Shown: in pieces, positions 7,721 through 16,887 of the stretch
How positions within the stretch are numbered: the stretch's first letter is position 1
How the letters are laid out: each line of letters begins with the position of its first letter
Assembly: GCA_016717225.1 (NCBI GenBank)
Contig: JADKGB010000020.1
Coordinates: forward strand, 4,538 to 68,537
Direction: 5' to 3'
DNA length: 64,000 nucleotides
Source of the DNA: Flavobacteriales bacterium
GTDB lineage: Bacteria; Bacteroidota; Bacteroidia; Flavobacteriales_F; PHOS-HE28
Translations under genes and position numbers: made by a program
The notes under the pieces: model-generated
What the model was told of the DNA's origin: nothing
Seen by the model: only the letters and a program-made list of their open reading frames with translations
The model's database searches: none

Positions 7721-9229
7721 TCACGGTCTGGGCAGAACCAATACGCGCGTGATCAACAGGAGTCCCTCTTCATTCCGAACAGCACAGAGAATGGCACCTC
7801 GGATCGCTGGAGCTATGACGTTCGTCCCGGTTTCGAGCCGTTGATCCAGGATCACGCGGCCGCTCAGGTCATACATCGAGACATACGAACCTTTCGGTGC
7901 ACCTGCCACATGAACTCCCGCAGGGGAAGCCCAAAGTTGGATGGTAGCAGCATCCCGATCCAGTATCGCAGTACTGAAGTCCGCTTCGTAGCAACCGATG
8001 TCAATGCTCCCGCCAAGGGGGCGTACCGTACCGTCCAAGTCATCCGAGACCACCTGTGAAACCGTGTTGGATCCAGCATTCACCGGCTGACTGGACGCAT
8101 TCAACGCATGAAAATCCCCCGAATTGGGTTGGGCGAACAAAGCGCTCAACGGAGCCGCAACTTGCGAGTGCTCATCATAGCCCAACGTTTGCCAAGAAGT
8201 GAGATCCAATAGGGTCGCGTCACCATCCGGCGAAAGGCTGTTCACCACCAGATTGTAGTCGCTCACGAAACCCGCGAGGGCGTCTTCCGCGATCACGATA
8301 CTGCCGCGGAACGGATGCTGGTTGATGAGGATGTTGTTGATGACCTGGTTTCCACTGCATCCATCGGTGATATTCACGCACCACCGCGCATCGTTGGCGT
8401 TGATTATGGTGTTATTGAATACCCTGTTGCCCGTACTCGGAGCACCACCATCGATCCGGTACAGACTGATCCCGCTCGCATGGTTGTCGTACAGCAGATT
8501 GTTGTAGAAAAGCGAGTTGACCACACCGTCACAATTGATGCCGCTGCCCCCGGCTTCGCCATTGCCGTGAATGATGTTGCCGTAGACCTGTGCATTGCTG
8601 ATAACCCCATCGCCGCCCAAGCTTTCATCACCGTTCATGTGGATGCCGTTGGCGTTGTTATCGAAGACATGATTGAACCGGATGATCGGATCATCGGCAC
8701 TATTGCCGAAATAGATCCCGTGCTCGTCTTGGCTCGCACTGCACGAATTGTACTCGATGATCACGTGCTCCGCGAAGCCCGTGAGGATGCCCCATTTGTA
8801 ATTGTTCGCGCAGGAATTGTAACGAATGGTCACATGGTCGGTAAGGGCTGAGCGTATTCCGGTGCGCGGCATGTTGTTCACCGTGAAGCCTTCGATCACC
8901 ACCCAGTTCACGTTCTCCACGTTGATGCCATCGAGGTTGTTGAATGTGCATGGTGAAGTGATGTTCACGACACCATCAGAAGCTAAAAAGACGATGGGAT
9001 CGATCGCGGTGCCGCTGTGGTCCATAGCCGCGAAGCCTTGGTAGCCACCCGCATGCACGAGCACACTATCACCAGCAATGGCCATGTTGGCGGCGTGCTG
9101 CGGAGTGGCCCAGGCCATAGCGAGGCTCGATCCATTGTTCCCGTTGTTGCCATTGACCGCAACGTGGTAAGTGGCGCCTTGCACAGCAGCTCCGAGCAAG
9201 CACGCGAAGAAAAAGGTCAGGATGCGCAT
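7721..9229 (-). CDS. Secreted right-handed beta-helix protein with T9SS-like tail (502 aa)
   Basis: A signal peptide (MRILTFFFACLLGAAVQG) is followed by a DUF1565/pectate-lyase-like parallel beta-helix. The helix opens with the YHVAVNGNNGNNGSSLAMAWAT segment typical of such proteins, and continues in repeats rich in Asn and Gly (VTIRYNSC, VIIEYNSCS, VIYGNIIHGNGEAG). The last 75 residues (from ATIQLWASPAG) look like a degenerate type A sorting tail ending ITRVLVLPRP. Such proteins are usually polysaccharide lyases, adhesins or surface fibres; no catalytic residues can be assigned. The open frame extends 29 codons upstream, but the ATG at 9229 gives the signal peptide. The gene ends 4 bp from the convergent GNAT gene. 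Confidence 0.8.
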   Translation of the reverse strand: MRILTFFFACLLGAAVQGATYHVAVNGNNGNNGSSLAMAWATPQHAANMAIAGDSVLVHAGGYQGFAAMDHSGTAIDPIVFLASDGVVNITSPCTFNNLDGINVENVNWVVIEGFTVNNMPRTGIRSALTDHVTIRYNSCANNYKWGILTGFAEHVIIEYNSCSASQDEHGIYFGNSADDPIIRFNHVFDNNANGIHMNGDESLGGDGVISNAQVYGNIIHGNGEAGGSGINCDGVVNSLFYNNLLYDNHASGISLYRIDGGAPSTGNRVFNNTIINANDARWCVNITDGCSGNQVINNILINQHPFRGSIVIAEDALAGFVSDYNLVVNSLSPDGDATLLDLTSWQTLGYDEHSQVAAPLSALFAQPNSGDFHALNASSQPVNAGSNTVSQVVSDDLDGTVRPLGGSIDIGCYEADFSTAILDRDAATIQLWASPAGVHVAGAPKGSYVSMYDLSGRVILDQRLETGTNVIAPAIRGAILCAVRNEEGLLLITRVLVLPRP

Positions 9230-9314
9230 GCCGAAGGATACGGATCCGGAAGACTGGAGTTCCACATCGTCTACGAAGGAATACCTTGGGACGACCAAGT
9301 GACGCCTCACTCTC

Positions 9315-10637
9315 ATGAAATGTAACGCCCCACGTTTCTATCGCCCTCTGCTGGTTATTGCTCCGGTCATAGTTTCCATTGAAGCGTGGTCGCAAACACC
9401 GGATTTCTTCCACGGTCTGGTGTTGCCCGATATGGCGACTATTCAAGCTTTACCATTCGAGCCTGACCTGATAGCGGGCGGTGATAGTGCCTTGCCAAAG
9501 AGCGTAGACATGTCCATGTGGTTCCCACCTGCTGGTGATCAAGGCAAACAGGGCTCCTGCGTGGGTTGGGCTCTGGCATACGGACTTGTAGGGTACCACA
9601 ACAATGTTCGTACGGGCGCGCGCATGGGTCCTGGCTCCCCAATGGACCCGAACAAGGTGTTCAGCCCAGCCTTCCTTTTCAACCTGGCCATGCGCCGAGA
9701 GGCGGATCAGAATTGCGCGGCAGGGATCAGTAACTTGGAGAACGCGATCGCCATTGTGTGCGATACCGGCAGTGTGAAATGGAAGGATTATCCGTACGAC
9801 CCTTCGGTCTGTTTGGGGCCTGTACCGGGAACGCTTTTACGCACCGCCTTGACTACACGAATGTCCTGCCCTGTGCAGCTGGGAACACAGAACCGTGCGC
9901 TATGGCGGTACAACTTGGCGCAACACCAACCCATTGTCTGTGGCGTATCCGTTGATAGCGTGTTCACACATCTCAAAAGCTCCAGCGGCGACAGTATGGT
10001 CGTTTGGAACCAGAAAATTCCGACTGATAGTGTGGAGTGGGCTACATTCCCTTGGTCGCGCTACGAGGGTCACTTTTTGGTGTGCGCGGGTTACGACGAT
10101 GCGGATAGCACCTACCTGGTCCTCAGCTCATGGAGCGAAAAATGGGGCAATAAAGGCTACGCTCGAATTCCCTATTCGGTAATGGATATGCTCTGCTTCG
10201 GTGCGATGGTGGTGCAGAACGAGGCCGCTGCTCCATCTACGCCTGTTCCCTTCCTGCTGCTGCCGTGGAGACAGCATGGTGATAGCACGACCATTGAGAA
10301 AATGCGACAAGGACAGCATCATCAGGTCGGAGACCTTACCACTGAACTTGTCTACGCGGAAAAAGACCGAAGCGCTGTGCAGTTGGCGTTGGTCGATAGC
10401 ACGGAGAAGGTGGTGCACACTGTGCGCCCAAGAAGAGGCCAACCGCTGAAGGTTTATGTGCATGGGCACTTGTACACGTTGCTCTATACCGGCCCGCACC
10501 CAAAAGACAAACCCGCACGTCCGAGAATAAGTCTACAGGTCTTCACGGACCGAAATGCGACCGATCCGCATACCGAACAGATCTTCAACAAAGTGGATGT
10601 AATGGAAGATGGTGTAGTGGGAAACAAGGCGCGGTGA
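9315..10637 (+). CDS. Papain-like C1 family peptidase homologue, secreted (440 aa)
   Basis: After a signal peptide (to about residue 26) comes a papain-fold domain. The nucleophile region is DQGKQGSCVGWALAYG with Cys82, and the general-base region is YEGHFLVCAGYDD with His253. The third catalytic position, normally Asn in an NSW(G) motif, reads LSSWSEKWGNKG here, i.e. Ser271 replaces Asn. A C-terminal domain of about 130 residues (from about 305) is not recognised. If active it would be an exported cysteine peptidase, but the lost Asn makes reduced activity possible. The gene is divergent from the beta-helix gene (85 bp apart) and converges 7 bp from the cyclase gene. Confidence 0.8.
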   Translation: MKCNAPRFYRPLLVIAPVIVSIEAWSQTPDFFHGLVLPDMATIQALPFEPDLIAGGDSALPKSVDMSMWFPPAGDQGKQGSCVGWALAYGLVGYHNNVRTGARMGPGSPMDPNKVFSPAFLFNLAMRREADQNCAAGISNLENAIAIVCDTGSVKWKDYPYDPSVCLGPVPGTLLRTALTTRMSCPVQLGTQNRALWRYNLAQHQPIVCGVSVDSVFTHLKSSSGDSMVVWNQKIPTDSVEWATFPWSRYEGHFLVCAGYDDADSTYLVLSSWSEKWGNKGYARIPYSVMDMLCFGAMVVQNEAAAPSTPVPFLLLPWRQHGDSTTIEKMRQGQHHQVGDLTTELVYAEKDRSAVQLALVDSTEKVVHTVRPRRGQPLKVYVHGHLYTLLYTGPHPKDKPARPRISLQVFTDRNATDPHTEQIFNKVDVMEDGVVGNKAR

Positions 10638-10644
10638 TCACGGA

Positions 10645-12444
10645 TCAGACCCGATCCACGAACCACATCTCCATATCGCCTTTGCCCTTGGCGGCCACTT
10701 TGCCCCGTGGGGTAAAATTGAAACGCGCATCTTCCTTCACCAGATCGTAGGTGAATTGGCTGATGTTCACACGGCCCACTTCGCCGCTGCTTTCCATGCG
10801 GCTGGCGGTGTTCACGGTATCGCCCCAAATGTCGTAGGCGAATTTCTTCACACCCACGATGCCCGCGATCACCCCGCCGGTGTGCAGGCCCACGCGCATG
10901 GTAAAATACGGGCGACCTTCCGCCTTTCGCTCGGCACCATAGCCGTGCATGAACGCTTGCATGTCCAACGCGGCCATCACCACATCGGCGGGTGAACCCT
11001 TGGTGGTATCGGGTAAACCACCAGCAGCCATGTACGCATCGCCGATGGTCTTGATCTTCTCCACATGGTACTTGCCCATGATAAAGTCGAACGCCTTGAA
11101 GCAGTGGTTCAACTCCTTGATCAGTTCATCGGCCGTTAGCTTCTCGCTCAACTCGGTGAAGCCCTTGAAATCGCTGAAGAGGATCGTGGCCGTGCCGAAT
11201 TCCTTCGCATCGGCATAGCCTTTCTCCTTCAACTCCGCCGCGACTTCCTCCGGCAGAATGTTCAGCAGCAAGCCTTCACTCACATCCTTCTCCTTCTGGA
11301 TCGCAGCACGCGAGCGACGCGTATACCGCAATCGGTTCCAAAGACCACCAGCCAAGAAGAGCCCACCAATACCCGCGAACAGGTAAATGTTGCGCGTGCG
11401 TTTGAGCTGCACTTGCTTAAGCCGGGAAGCGAGCTGATCCAACTTCAGTTCTTGGATCATGCGCACCTTTTTCTCGCTTTCGTACTTCTCTTGCATCTCC
11501 GTTACCGCCTTCACCTTTTCGGTGTTCATAAGACTGTCGTTCAGGACACGATGGTTCTGCAGGTGTTCCAAAGCCGAGCGTTCATCCCCCAAACCGTCAT
11601 AGGCTTTGCTCAATTCCAATTCGATCGAAACACGTTGAGCCAGATCACCTATTTCATTTGCGATAACATTGGCGGAGTCGAAAAGGGCGATAGCCCGATC
11701 CACATCCATACGACCAAACGCATTGTTTGCCAGATTAAAATAACCGATCATTTGTCGGTCGCGGTGGCCCTGAACAATTGCCCTGTTCAGCGATATCCGG
11801 AAATAGGTGTCAGCACTGTCCAACTCTCCGAACATCCCCATAAGCGTTCCAAGGTTGGCCAGCGCGTCATATTCATCTTGCACATTTCCTTCCTCGCGGG
11901 ATAGTCTGAGAATGGTCTTGAAGCCGACCAACGCGCCTGATCTATCGCCCTGACTAGCCCTGGAGATGGAGCTGTTCGTAAGCAGCGCATTCCGAAGGTT
12001 TTTCCGTTTCCACAACGGATTCCACAACCGCAATGCTTGGGCAGTGACCGAATCAACAAGCTGAGGATCGCCCAAGCTCAAATAGATATTTGTCAGGTTC
12101 GCGTAGGCTGAAAACAGAACCGCACTATCGCATCCAGACCGGAACAGACGCAGAGCTCTCTGCACAGAAGACAGCGCCGAATCCAGTTTACCCAGGCCAT
12201 CAAAGCACATGCTTCTTGTCGAATGCAACCGTGCGATCCGACACGAATCCCGCAATGGAACGTAAATCGACAAAAGCGAATCGGCCAGCACCAAGGTGCT
12301 GGCCGATTCTTTCACTTCCATCGTATCGAGAACGGCATAGACACTATCCGCCCAAGCGCGCTTTCCTCTTTCCGTAACGCGGGATTGTGCCAAAGTCACA
12401 CACGGCAGCAGTACAAAAGCCAAGAACGAAAACACCAACCGCAC
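10645..12444 (-). CDS. Membrane TPR protein with class III adenylate/guanylate cyclase domain (599 aa)
   Basis: Signal peptide (VRLVFSFLAFVLLPCVTLAQ), TPR-like helical repeats (about 30-320), a coiled-coil stretch (about 310-345), one TM helix (about 352-370, NIYLFAGIGGLFLAGGLW), and a class III nucleotidyl cyclase (about 390-590). The cyclase keeps both metal aspartates (LFSDFKGFTEL, Asp425; IKTIGDAYMAAGG, Asp469), a Lys/Asp purine pair suggesting ATP (Lys465; YDIWGDTVNTASRM, Asp538), and the transition-state Asn and Arg. It probably makes cAMP in response to an envelope signal bound by the TPRs. The GTG at 12444 is preferred because it gives the signal peptide and clears the upstream gene by 14 bp; the frame opens at a TTG at 12492. 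Confidence 0.88.
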   Translation of the reverse strand: MRLVFSFLAFVLLPCVTLAQSRVTERGKRAWADSVYAVLDTMEVKESASTLVLADSLLSIYVPLRDSCRIARLHSTRSMCFDGLGKLDSALSSVQRALRLFRSGCDSAVLFSAYANLTNIYLSLGDPQLVDSVTAQALRLWNPLWKRKNLRNALLTNSSISRASQGDRSGALVGFKTILRLSREEGNVQDEYDALANLGTLMGMFGELDSADTYFRISLNRAIVQGHRDRQMIGYFNLANNAFGRMDVDRAIALFDSANVIANEIGDLAQRVSIELELSKAYDGLGDERSALEHLQNHRVLNDSLMNTEKVKAVTEMQEKYESEKKVRMIQELKLDQLASRLKQVQLKRTRNIYLFAGIGGLFLAGGLWNRLRYTRRSRAAIQKEKDVSEGLLLNILPEEVAAELKEKGYADAKEFGTATILFSDFKGFTELSEKLTADELIKELNHCFKAFDFIMGKYHVEKIKTIGDAYMAAGGLPDTTKGSPADVVMAALDMQAFMHGYGAERKAEGRPYFTMRVGLHTGGVIAGIVGVKKFAYDIWGDTVNTASRMESSGEVGRVNISQFTYDLVKEDARFNFTPRGKVAAKGKGDMEMWFVDRV

Positions 12445-12458
12445 GTGCCGGAATGTTA

Positions 12459-12854
12459 TCAAACACCAGCGCCACCCTTGCCTTTGGTCCAAGTATAGAC
12501 CGCTCCACCAGTGCCGGTCACATTGGCTTTCAAGGTCCAGTTAGCACCATCCTTGTAACCACCCAGTGTGCAAATGAAGTAAGCGGTTTGGCTATTGCTT
12601 TTACTACCGCTGGAGGTGGTAATGACCGCTGGCACGAAACTGCCCACTTGAGCGACCCCCAGAGCGGCAGTCATGGAATCCATTTTTCCGGTAACCTGCA
12701 GCACGACCAGAATGTTGCCAACCGCATCGGTGCCTTGCTCGACCACATTCACGGCAAAGCCGTTGGTATCGGTACCCGTCTTCGTAATACCGGTTGCTGC
12801 CGTAAGGCGGGGATCGACTTGGGTAGGGGTAGAAACTGCTGTGACGTTAGCCAT
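12459..12854 (-). CDS. Unknown beta-rich protein next to a cyclase gene (131 aa)
   Basis: Not recognised. The product is rich in Thr, Gly, Val and Asn (MANVTAVSTPTQVDPRLTA; GKMDSMTAALGVAQVG; GYKDGANWTLKANVTGTGG) with no signal peptide and no membrane helix. It therefore looks like a small all-beta or coat-like domain. It is 14 bp upstream of the cyclase gene on the same strand, so the two are probably co-transcribed. A structural or binding role is only a guess. Codon use and length support a real gene. Confidence 0.55.
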   Translation of the reverse strand: MANVTAVSTPTQVDPRLTAATGITKTGTDTNGFAVNVVEQGTDAVGNILVVLQVTGKMDSMTAALGVAQVGSFVPAVITTSSGSKSNSQTAYFICTLGGYKDGANWTLKANVTGTGGAVYTWTKGKGGAGV

Positions 12855-13273
12855 TTTGGTTGTGTTTTAGGGATGTGAATGTAGGAGTTTCATGCTACAG
12901 ACCAAATCAGCAGGCCACTCCATATTCGGTATAGCATAGGAACCTCCATTCAGCTGCTTCCTCTGGTCAGCTGCTATCAATGCTTCAATACGAGGCGACC
13001 ATCGAATTGTGCGCTGACAAGCGGATCTTTCGAGTGTTCACCGCCCTTTTCGCTGATCCGGATAAAGGACTCATGTCAAACAGGAGCTTTTTGCGCGGCG
13101 ATCATTGAAGTCCATAACAGCGTACATATACCCTACTGTTCAGACCAACCCGTGATCTTGTCGATCCTATTAAGCCATTGGAACAAAAAGGATAACAACT
13201 TCCGCTGCGATGATCGAACCTTGGCCCGACCTTTGGGTCCAACCAGGAATTAACCAACAACCGCACTCACAGA
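12855..13273. other. Intergenic region without a recognisable gene
   Basis: This 419-bp gap separates the divergent cyclase block from the Spy-like gene. I see no ORF with protein-like composition, no tRNA and no clear repeat. Because genes point away from it on both sides it must hold promoters, but no box with good agreement stands out. Confidence 0.5.
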
Positions 13274-13663
13274 ATGAGAACCTTATTCAGCACGCTGGCC
13301 TTGACCATGGCAATGGGCTTGATGGCACAGGACGCCGACATGGACGGCAAAGGCAAGAAGTCGCCGGAAGAACGTGCCAAGAACCGAACGGAAATTATGA
13401 CCAAGGAGCTGGGCCTGACCCCCGAGCAGATCGCCAAGGTGAACACCGTGAACATTACCCACGCACGCGGCGTCGATGATCTGAAGGGCATGACGGATGA
13501 CAAGGTGAAGAAGGAACGTTCCAAAGCCTTGCGCGACAAGCGCGATAGTGATCTGAAAGGGATCCTCACTGCAGAGCAGTTCGCCAAAATGGAGAGCCTA
13601 CGCGAAAAGAAGAAAGCCGTTGCGAAGGACAAAAAAGTGGGCAAGAAGGCGCACAACGAGTGA
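13274..13663 (+). CDS. Small exported Spy/DUF4890-like helical protein (129 aa)
   Basis: A signal peptide (MRTLFSTLALTMAMGLMAQ) precedes a charged, Lys-rich helical protein. It contains repeated LTPEQ/ILTAEQFAKMESL elements like the periplasmic Spy/CpxP family (LGLTPEQIAKVN; ILTAEQFAKM). Such proteins act as periplasmic chaperones or stress sensors. Length is near the family's usual size. The tail is very basic (KKKAVAKDKKVGKKAHN). The gene is monocistronic, with a strong terminator 18 bp after it. Confidence 0.75.
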   Translation: MRTLFSTLALTMAMGLMAQDADMDGKGKKSPEERAKNRTEIMTKELGLTPEQIAKVNTVNITHARGVDDLKGMTDDKVKKERSKALRDKRDSDLKGILTAEQFAKMESLREKKKAVAKDKKVGKKAHNE

Positions 13664-13680
13664 TCGCATCCAGCTGAACG

Positions 13681-13710
13681 AAAAGGCCCGCCTGACAGCG
13701 GGCCTTTTGT
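13681..13710. terminator. Bidirectional intrinsic terminator
   Basis: A perfect 11-bp stem (AAAAGGCCCGC / GCGGGCCTTTT) encloses a 6-nt loop and is flanked by A and T runs on both strands. It sits between the convergent Spy-like and TonB-C genes and can terminate both. Confidence 0.88.
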
Positions 13711-13728
13711 ATTGACGGCATTGGTGGA

Positions 13729-14181
13729 TCAGTTGTTGTTCGGCTGTGCCTGCACCAGAGACTTGGGCGCAGAGGGTGCCGGCGGCATGGCGAACCGGAT
13801 GGGCATAGAGTACAGCACGCTTACCGTTTTGCCATGTTGTGCGCCCGGGATCCAAGCGGGCATGGCCTTTACCAAACGCAACGCCTCCGCATCCAAGGCG
13901 AAGTGCTGTCCGCGCACGATATGTGCATCCCGGATCTCCCCACTCTTGGAAACCACAAAGCTGACTTGCACCGGGCCGTTCACCTTGGCATCCAAAGCAT
14001 CCTCCGGGAACTCGAAGTTCTTCATGAGGTAACTGCGAAGCGCCGTCGTACCCCCAGGAAACTCAGGCATCTTCTCGGCAATGGCGTATACGGTTTCCTC
14101 TTCGGCCGGGGTTTGCCCGCGAACCGGAAGGCTATCGAAGATGAACAGGCAAATGATGGAGAGGGCGAGAGATCTCGACAT
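13729..14181 (-). CDS. TonB C-terminal-domain protein (150 aa)
   Basis: Signal-anchor (MSRSLALSIICLFIFDSLPV) followed by a single TonB C-terminal domain: EKMPEFPGGTTALRSYL, VNGPVQVSFVVSKSGEIRDAHIV and ALRLVKAMPAWIPGAQHGK are the standard Bacteroidota TonB_C pattern. No proline-rich periplasm-spanning region is present, so this is a stand-alone TonB-like domain, common in Bacteroidota, of uncertain energy-coupling function. The ATG at 14181 gives the signal sequence; the open frame extends 62 codons upstream without likeness to anything. A Pro/Asn-rich tail ends the protein. Confidence 0.82.
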   Translation of the reverse strand: MSRSLALSIICLFIFDSLPVRGQTPAEEETVYAIAEKMPEFPGGTTALRSYLMKNFEFPEDALDAKVNGPVQVSFVVSKSGEIRDAHIVRGQHFALDAEALRLVKAMPAWIPGAQHGKTVSVLYSMPIRFAMPPAPSAPKSLVQAQPNNN

Positions 14182-14344
14182 TGTAACCCGGATACGTAGG
14201 AAGTGGTGAACATGTTCCGCCGTCGAGCGGTCAACCCAGATTTCAACAAGCCTTGAAAACTCATTGTATCGCGGAACCCAACAGGCCAAGTGCGCGTTAC
14301 ATTCGCCGCGACACAAAAAAAGAACCGAATTCCCGGCAATACCG

Positions 14345-15634
14345 ATGAGCGACAAGGCAAAGATCATCCTGGACGGAAAGACCTATGAGTTCCCGATCGT
14401 TACAGGAAGTGAGGGTGAAAGGGCCATCGATATCAGCAAGCTCCGCGACGAAAGCGGCTTCATTACGCTCGATTTCGGGTACAAGAACACGGGGGCTACC
14501 AAAAGTGCCATTACGTTTCTCGACGGCGAAGAAGGCATCTTGCATTATCGAGGCTACCCCATTGAACAGCTTGCCGAGAAAAGCAGTTTCCTGGAAGTAA
14601 GCTACCTCTTGCTCAACGGCGAACTGCCGAACAAGAAGCAGATGGAGGAATTCGATGGCAATATCCGCTATCACTCCCTGGTGCACGAGGACATGAAGCG
14701 CTTTTTCGAGTTCTTCCCGAACAATGCGCACCCCATGGGCATCCTCTCGGCCATGGTGAATTCGCTGAGCACCTTCTACCCCAAAAGCCAGGACCCGAAC
14801 AGGCCGATGAAGGATGTGGAACGCACCATCTACCGCCTCATCGCCAAGATGCCCACGCTCGCGGCCATCAGCTACAAGAACAACCTGGGCCATCCGTACA
14901 TGTACCCGAACAACAAGTTGGGTTACGTGGACAATTTCCTCTACATGATGTTCGGTATGCCTACCGAGGATTACGTGGGAGATCCCGTGGTTTCCGATGC
15001 CTTGAACAAGTTGTTGATCCTGCATGCTGATCATGAGCAGAACTGTAGCGCGAGCACAGTGCGAATGGTTGGTAGTAGCCAGGCGAACCTCTACAGCGCA
15101 GTAAGTGCAGGGATCGCGGCCTTATGGGGGCCGTTGCACGGCGGCGCGAACCAGGAGGTGATCGAGATGCTCGAGACCATCCGAAATGATGGAGGAGATA
15201 TCCAGAAATGGGTGGACAAGGCGAAGGACAAGAACGACCCGTTCCGTTTGTTCGGCTTCGGGCACCGCGTTTACAAGAACTTCGACCCACGCGCCATCAT
15301 CATCAAGAAGGCGTGCGATGAGGTATTGAAAAAGATGGGTGTGAACGACCCTGTCCTGGACATTGCTCGAAGACTGGAAGAGATCGCCTTGAAGGACGAG
15401 TACTTCATCGAGCGCAAGCTGTACCCGAACGTGGACTTTTACAGCGGCATCATTTACCGCGCCATCAACATACCAACCCGCATGTTCACGGTGATGTTCG
15501 CCCTAGGCCGTTTGCCAGGCTGGATCGCGCAATGGAAGGAAATGGTGGAGAACAAGGAACCGATCGGTCGGCCCCGCCAGATCTATACGGGAGCCACAAA
15601 GCGGGATTATGTAGCACTCATGGATCGGAAGTGA
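14345..15634 (+). CDS. gltA: Citrate synthase (429 aa)
   Basis: This catalyses oxaloacetate + acetyl-CoA to citrate, the entry step of the TCA cycle. It is a type I/II bacterial hexameric-type citrate synthase of normal length. The catalytic residues are visible: His in GPLHGGANQEVIEML, His in GFGHRVYKNFDPRA and Asp in YPNVDFYSGIIYR. The N-terminal small beta-domain (AKIILDGKTYEFPIVTGSEG) is typical of the GltA group. The start at 14345 (MSDKAKIILDG) matches the family. The NADP isocitrate dehydrogenase gene of the same pathway is 26 kb away. Confidence 0.96.
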   Translation: MSDKAKIILDGKTYEFPIVTGSEGERAIDISKLRDESGFITLDFGYKNTGATKSAITFLDGEEGILHYRGYPIEQLAEKSSFLEVSYLLLNGELPNKKQMEEFDGNIRYHSLVHEDMKRFFEFFPNNAHPMGILSAMVNSLSTFYPKSQDPNRPMKDVERTIYRLIAKMPTLAAISYKNNLGHPYMYPNNKLGYVDNFLYMMFGMPTEDYVGDPVVSDALNKLLILHADHEQNCSASTVRMVGSSQANLYSAVSAGIAALWGPLHGGANQEVIEMLETIRNDGGDIQKWVDKAKDKNDPFRLFGFGHRVYKNFDPRAIIIKKACDEVLKKMGVNDPVLDIARRLEEIALKDEYFIERKLYPNVDFYSGIIYRAINIPTRMFTVMFALGRLPGWIAQWKEMVENKEPIGRPRQIYTGATKRDYVALMDRK

Positions 15635-15679
15635 TCCGCTGGATCGCTTTACTTCGCACACAGAAAAGAAACCCATCGC

Positions 15680-15881
15680 ATGAACACCAAGAAAGATCAT
15701 TGGATTGTTGTGTTGGCTGTTCGCCTTCGCTATCCCCGCCCGCTACGGTCTGCTGGAGACAGAGACCGTAGGGAACATTCCAGGGCTTATCGGCTTTGTG
15801 TCGTTCGTATTCCTGATCTTCATCGGGTACTTCCTGGTCGATGGTTCTTCTGCCAAGAAGGAGCACGGAGCAGGACATTGA
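15680..15881 (+). pseudogene. Small membrane protein gene with apparent frameshift at the start
   Basis: The frame beginning with ATG at 15680 gives no sensible product, but the frame one base over is membrane-protein-like and stops at 15879-15881. It reads GLLCWLFAFAIPARYGLLE, then GLIGFVSFVFLIFIGYFLV, then DGSSAKKEHGAGH. This frame starts with TGA right at the ATG. One missing base next to the ATG would give a 67-residue protein with two TM helices. Either the sequence lost a base or a rare start is used. A terminator follows 20 bp later. Confidence 0.45.
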
Positions 15882-15901
15882 TCACTTCGGTCTTGAATGA
15901 A

Positions 15902-15927
15902 AAAGTCCCGCTTCTGCGGGACTTTTC
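15902..15927. terminator. Bidirectional intrinsic terminator
   Basis: A perfect 11-bp stem (AAAAGTCCCGC / GCGGGACTTTT) closes a TTCT tetraloop. It lies between the citrate synthase block (plus strand) and the DUF5777 gene (minus strand), which it can terminate from both sides. Confidence 0.88.
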
Positions 15928-15951
15928 GTTTCCGGGCATGATCGTTGGCGG

Positions 15952-16887
15952 CTATCCTCCCGTTTGAGCTGCCTTCAATTTCTCACGAGCCTTCTTCTTC
16001 GGATCGTGAAGGGTGAATACACGCGAGATATTGAACCCATAGTGGATATCTCCATTGAAAAAGTCGCCACCGGTCTCGGCGATCACCGCTCGCTCGAACA
16101 TTCCCGTGCTGTTTGTGAAATGCAATTGGAACACGTGGCCGCCGGTTTCAATATCGAAGCCCATGGACAAGGAATTCTGGAATGCAGAACGATCTCCCTG
16201 GTTCGGCAGAACATAGAAGTATTCCGAGTTCAGTGCAACCCGTTTGGTGAGTTTGAATCGCCCTGCGGCACCGATATTCATCAGGTCATTGGGATCTTTG
16301 GCTGATGCCGTTAGGTTGCGGTGGATCACACCGGGCATCAGTTGGAACGTGAGTGATTCACTGAATTTGCGGCCAACGATCACTTGGAAATTGTAAGAAA
16401 GGCGGTGCGTGAAATAGTCAGTTCGACCCTCACCGAACCAAGGAACTTTGCTCGCATCCAACGTGGTGACGCTCATTCCGGCGACCACGCCCAAGGTGAT
16501 CGGCATATTACACCCCTGATCGCATTGACGAAGCAACTTGTACTTCGCGAATCCGTCAATGGTCTTTTGGAAACTGCTTCGGCCGAACCCGATCATCAGT
16601 TTTTCTGAAATGCCATAATCCAAACCCAACCGAATGGTCGCCTGATCCAATCCGAAAAGCTCCCCTGCCCCACTATTGAGCATACCGAAGCGGTGGCCGA
16701 TCTTGAAGTCGAGCACACCGTGCGCTACATTCTCCAGACTATGGCTATTGATCACCCGCGTGGTTTTGAAGCTCGCAATAGTGTATTCGGTGGCCGCGCT
16801 ATCCTCACCCAAAAGACCGAGCAGATCATCTTGTGCAAGCGCCGGAACGGCAAGTAGAACAGGAAGAAAGAGAAAGCTGCTACGCAT
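15952..16887 (-). CDS. DUF5777-family outer-membrane beta-barrel protein (311 aa)
   Basis: A signal peptide ending VPALAQ is followed by a beta-barrel sequence characteristic of DUF5777: SFKTTRVINSHSLENVAHGVLDFKI-type opening, GLDQATIRLGLDYGISEKLMIG strands, and an IHYGFNISRVFTL strand near the C terminus. The protein is predicted to sit in the outer membrane. Its function is unknown. It is the last gene of a minus-strand run that begins with cytochrome-like lipoproteins and YceI, and members of this family commonly lie beside YceI and c-type cytochrome genes in Bacteroidota (from memory, not tested here). Confidence 0.85.
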   Translation of the reverse strand: MRSSFLFLPVLLAVPALAQDDLLGLLGEDSAATEYTIASFKTTRVINSHSLENVAHGVLDFKIGHRFGMLNSGAGELFGLDQATIRLGLDYGISEKLMIGFGRSSFQKTIDGFAKYKLLRQCDQGCNMPITLGVVAGMSVTTLDASKVPWFGEGRTDYFTHRLSYNFQVIVGRKFSESLTFQLMPGVIHRNLTASAKDPNDLMNIGAAGRFKLTKRVALNSEYFYVLPNQGDRSAFQNSLSMGFDIETGGHVFQLHFTNSTGMFERAVIAETGGDFFNGDIHYGFNISRVFTLHDPKKKAREKLKAAQTGG

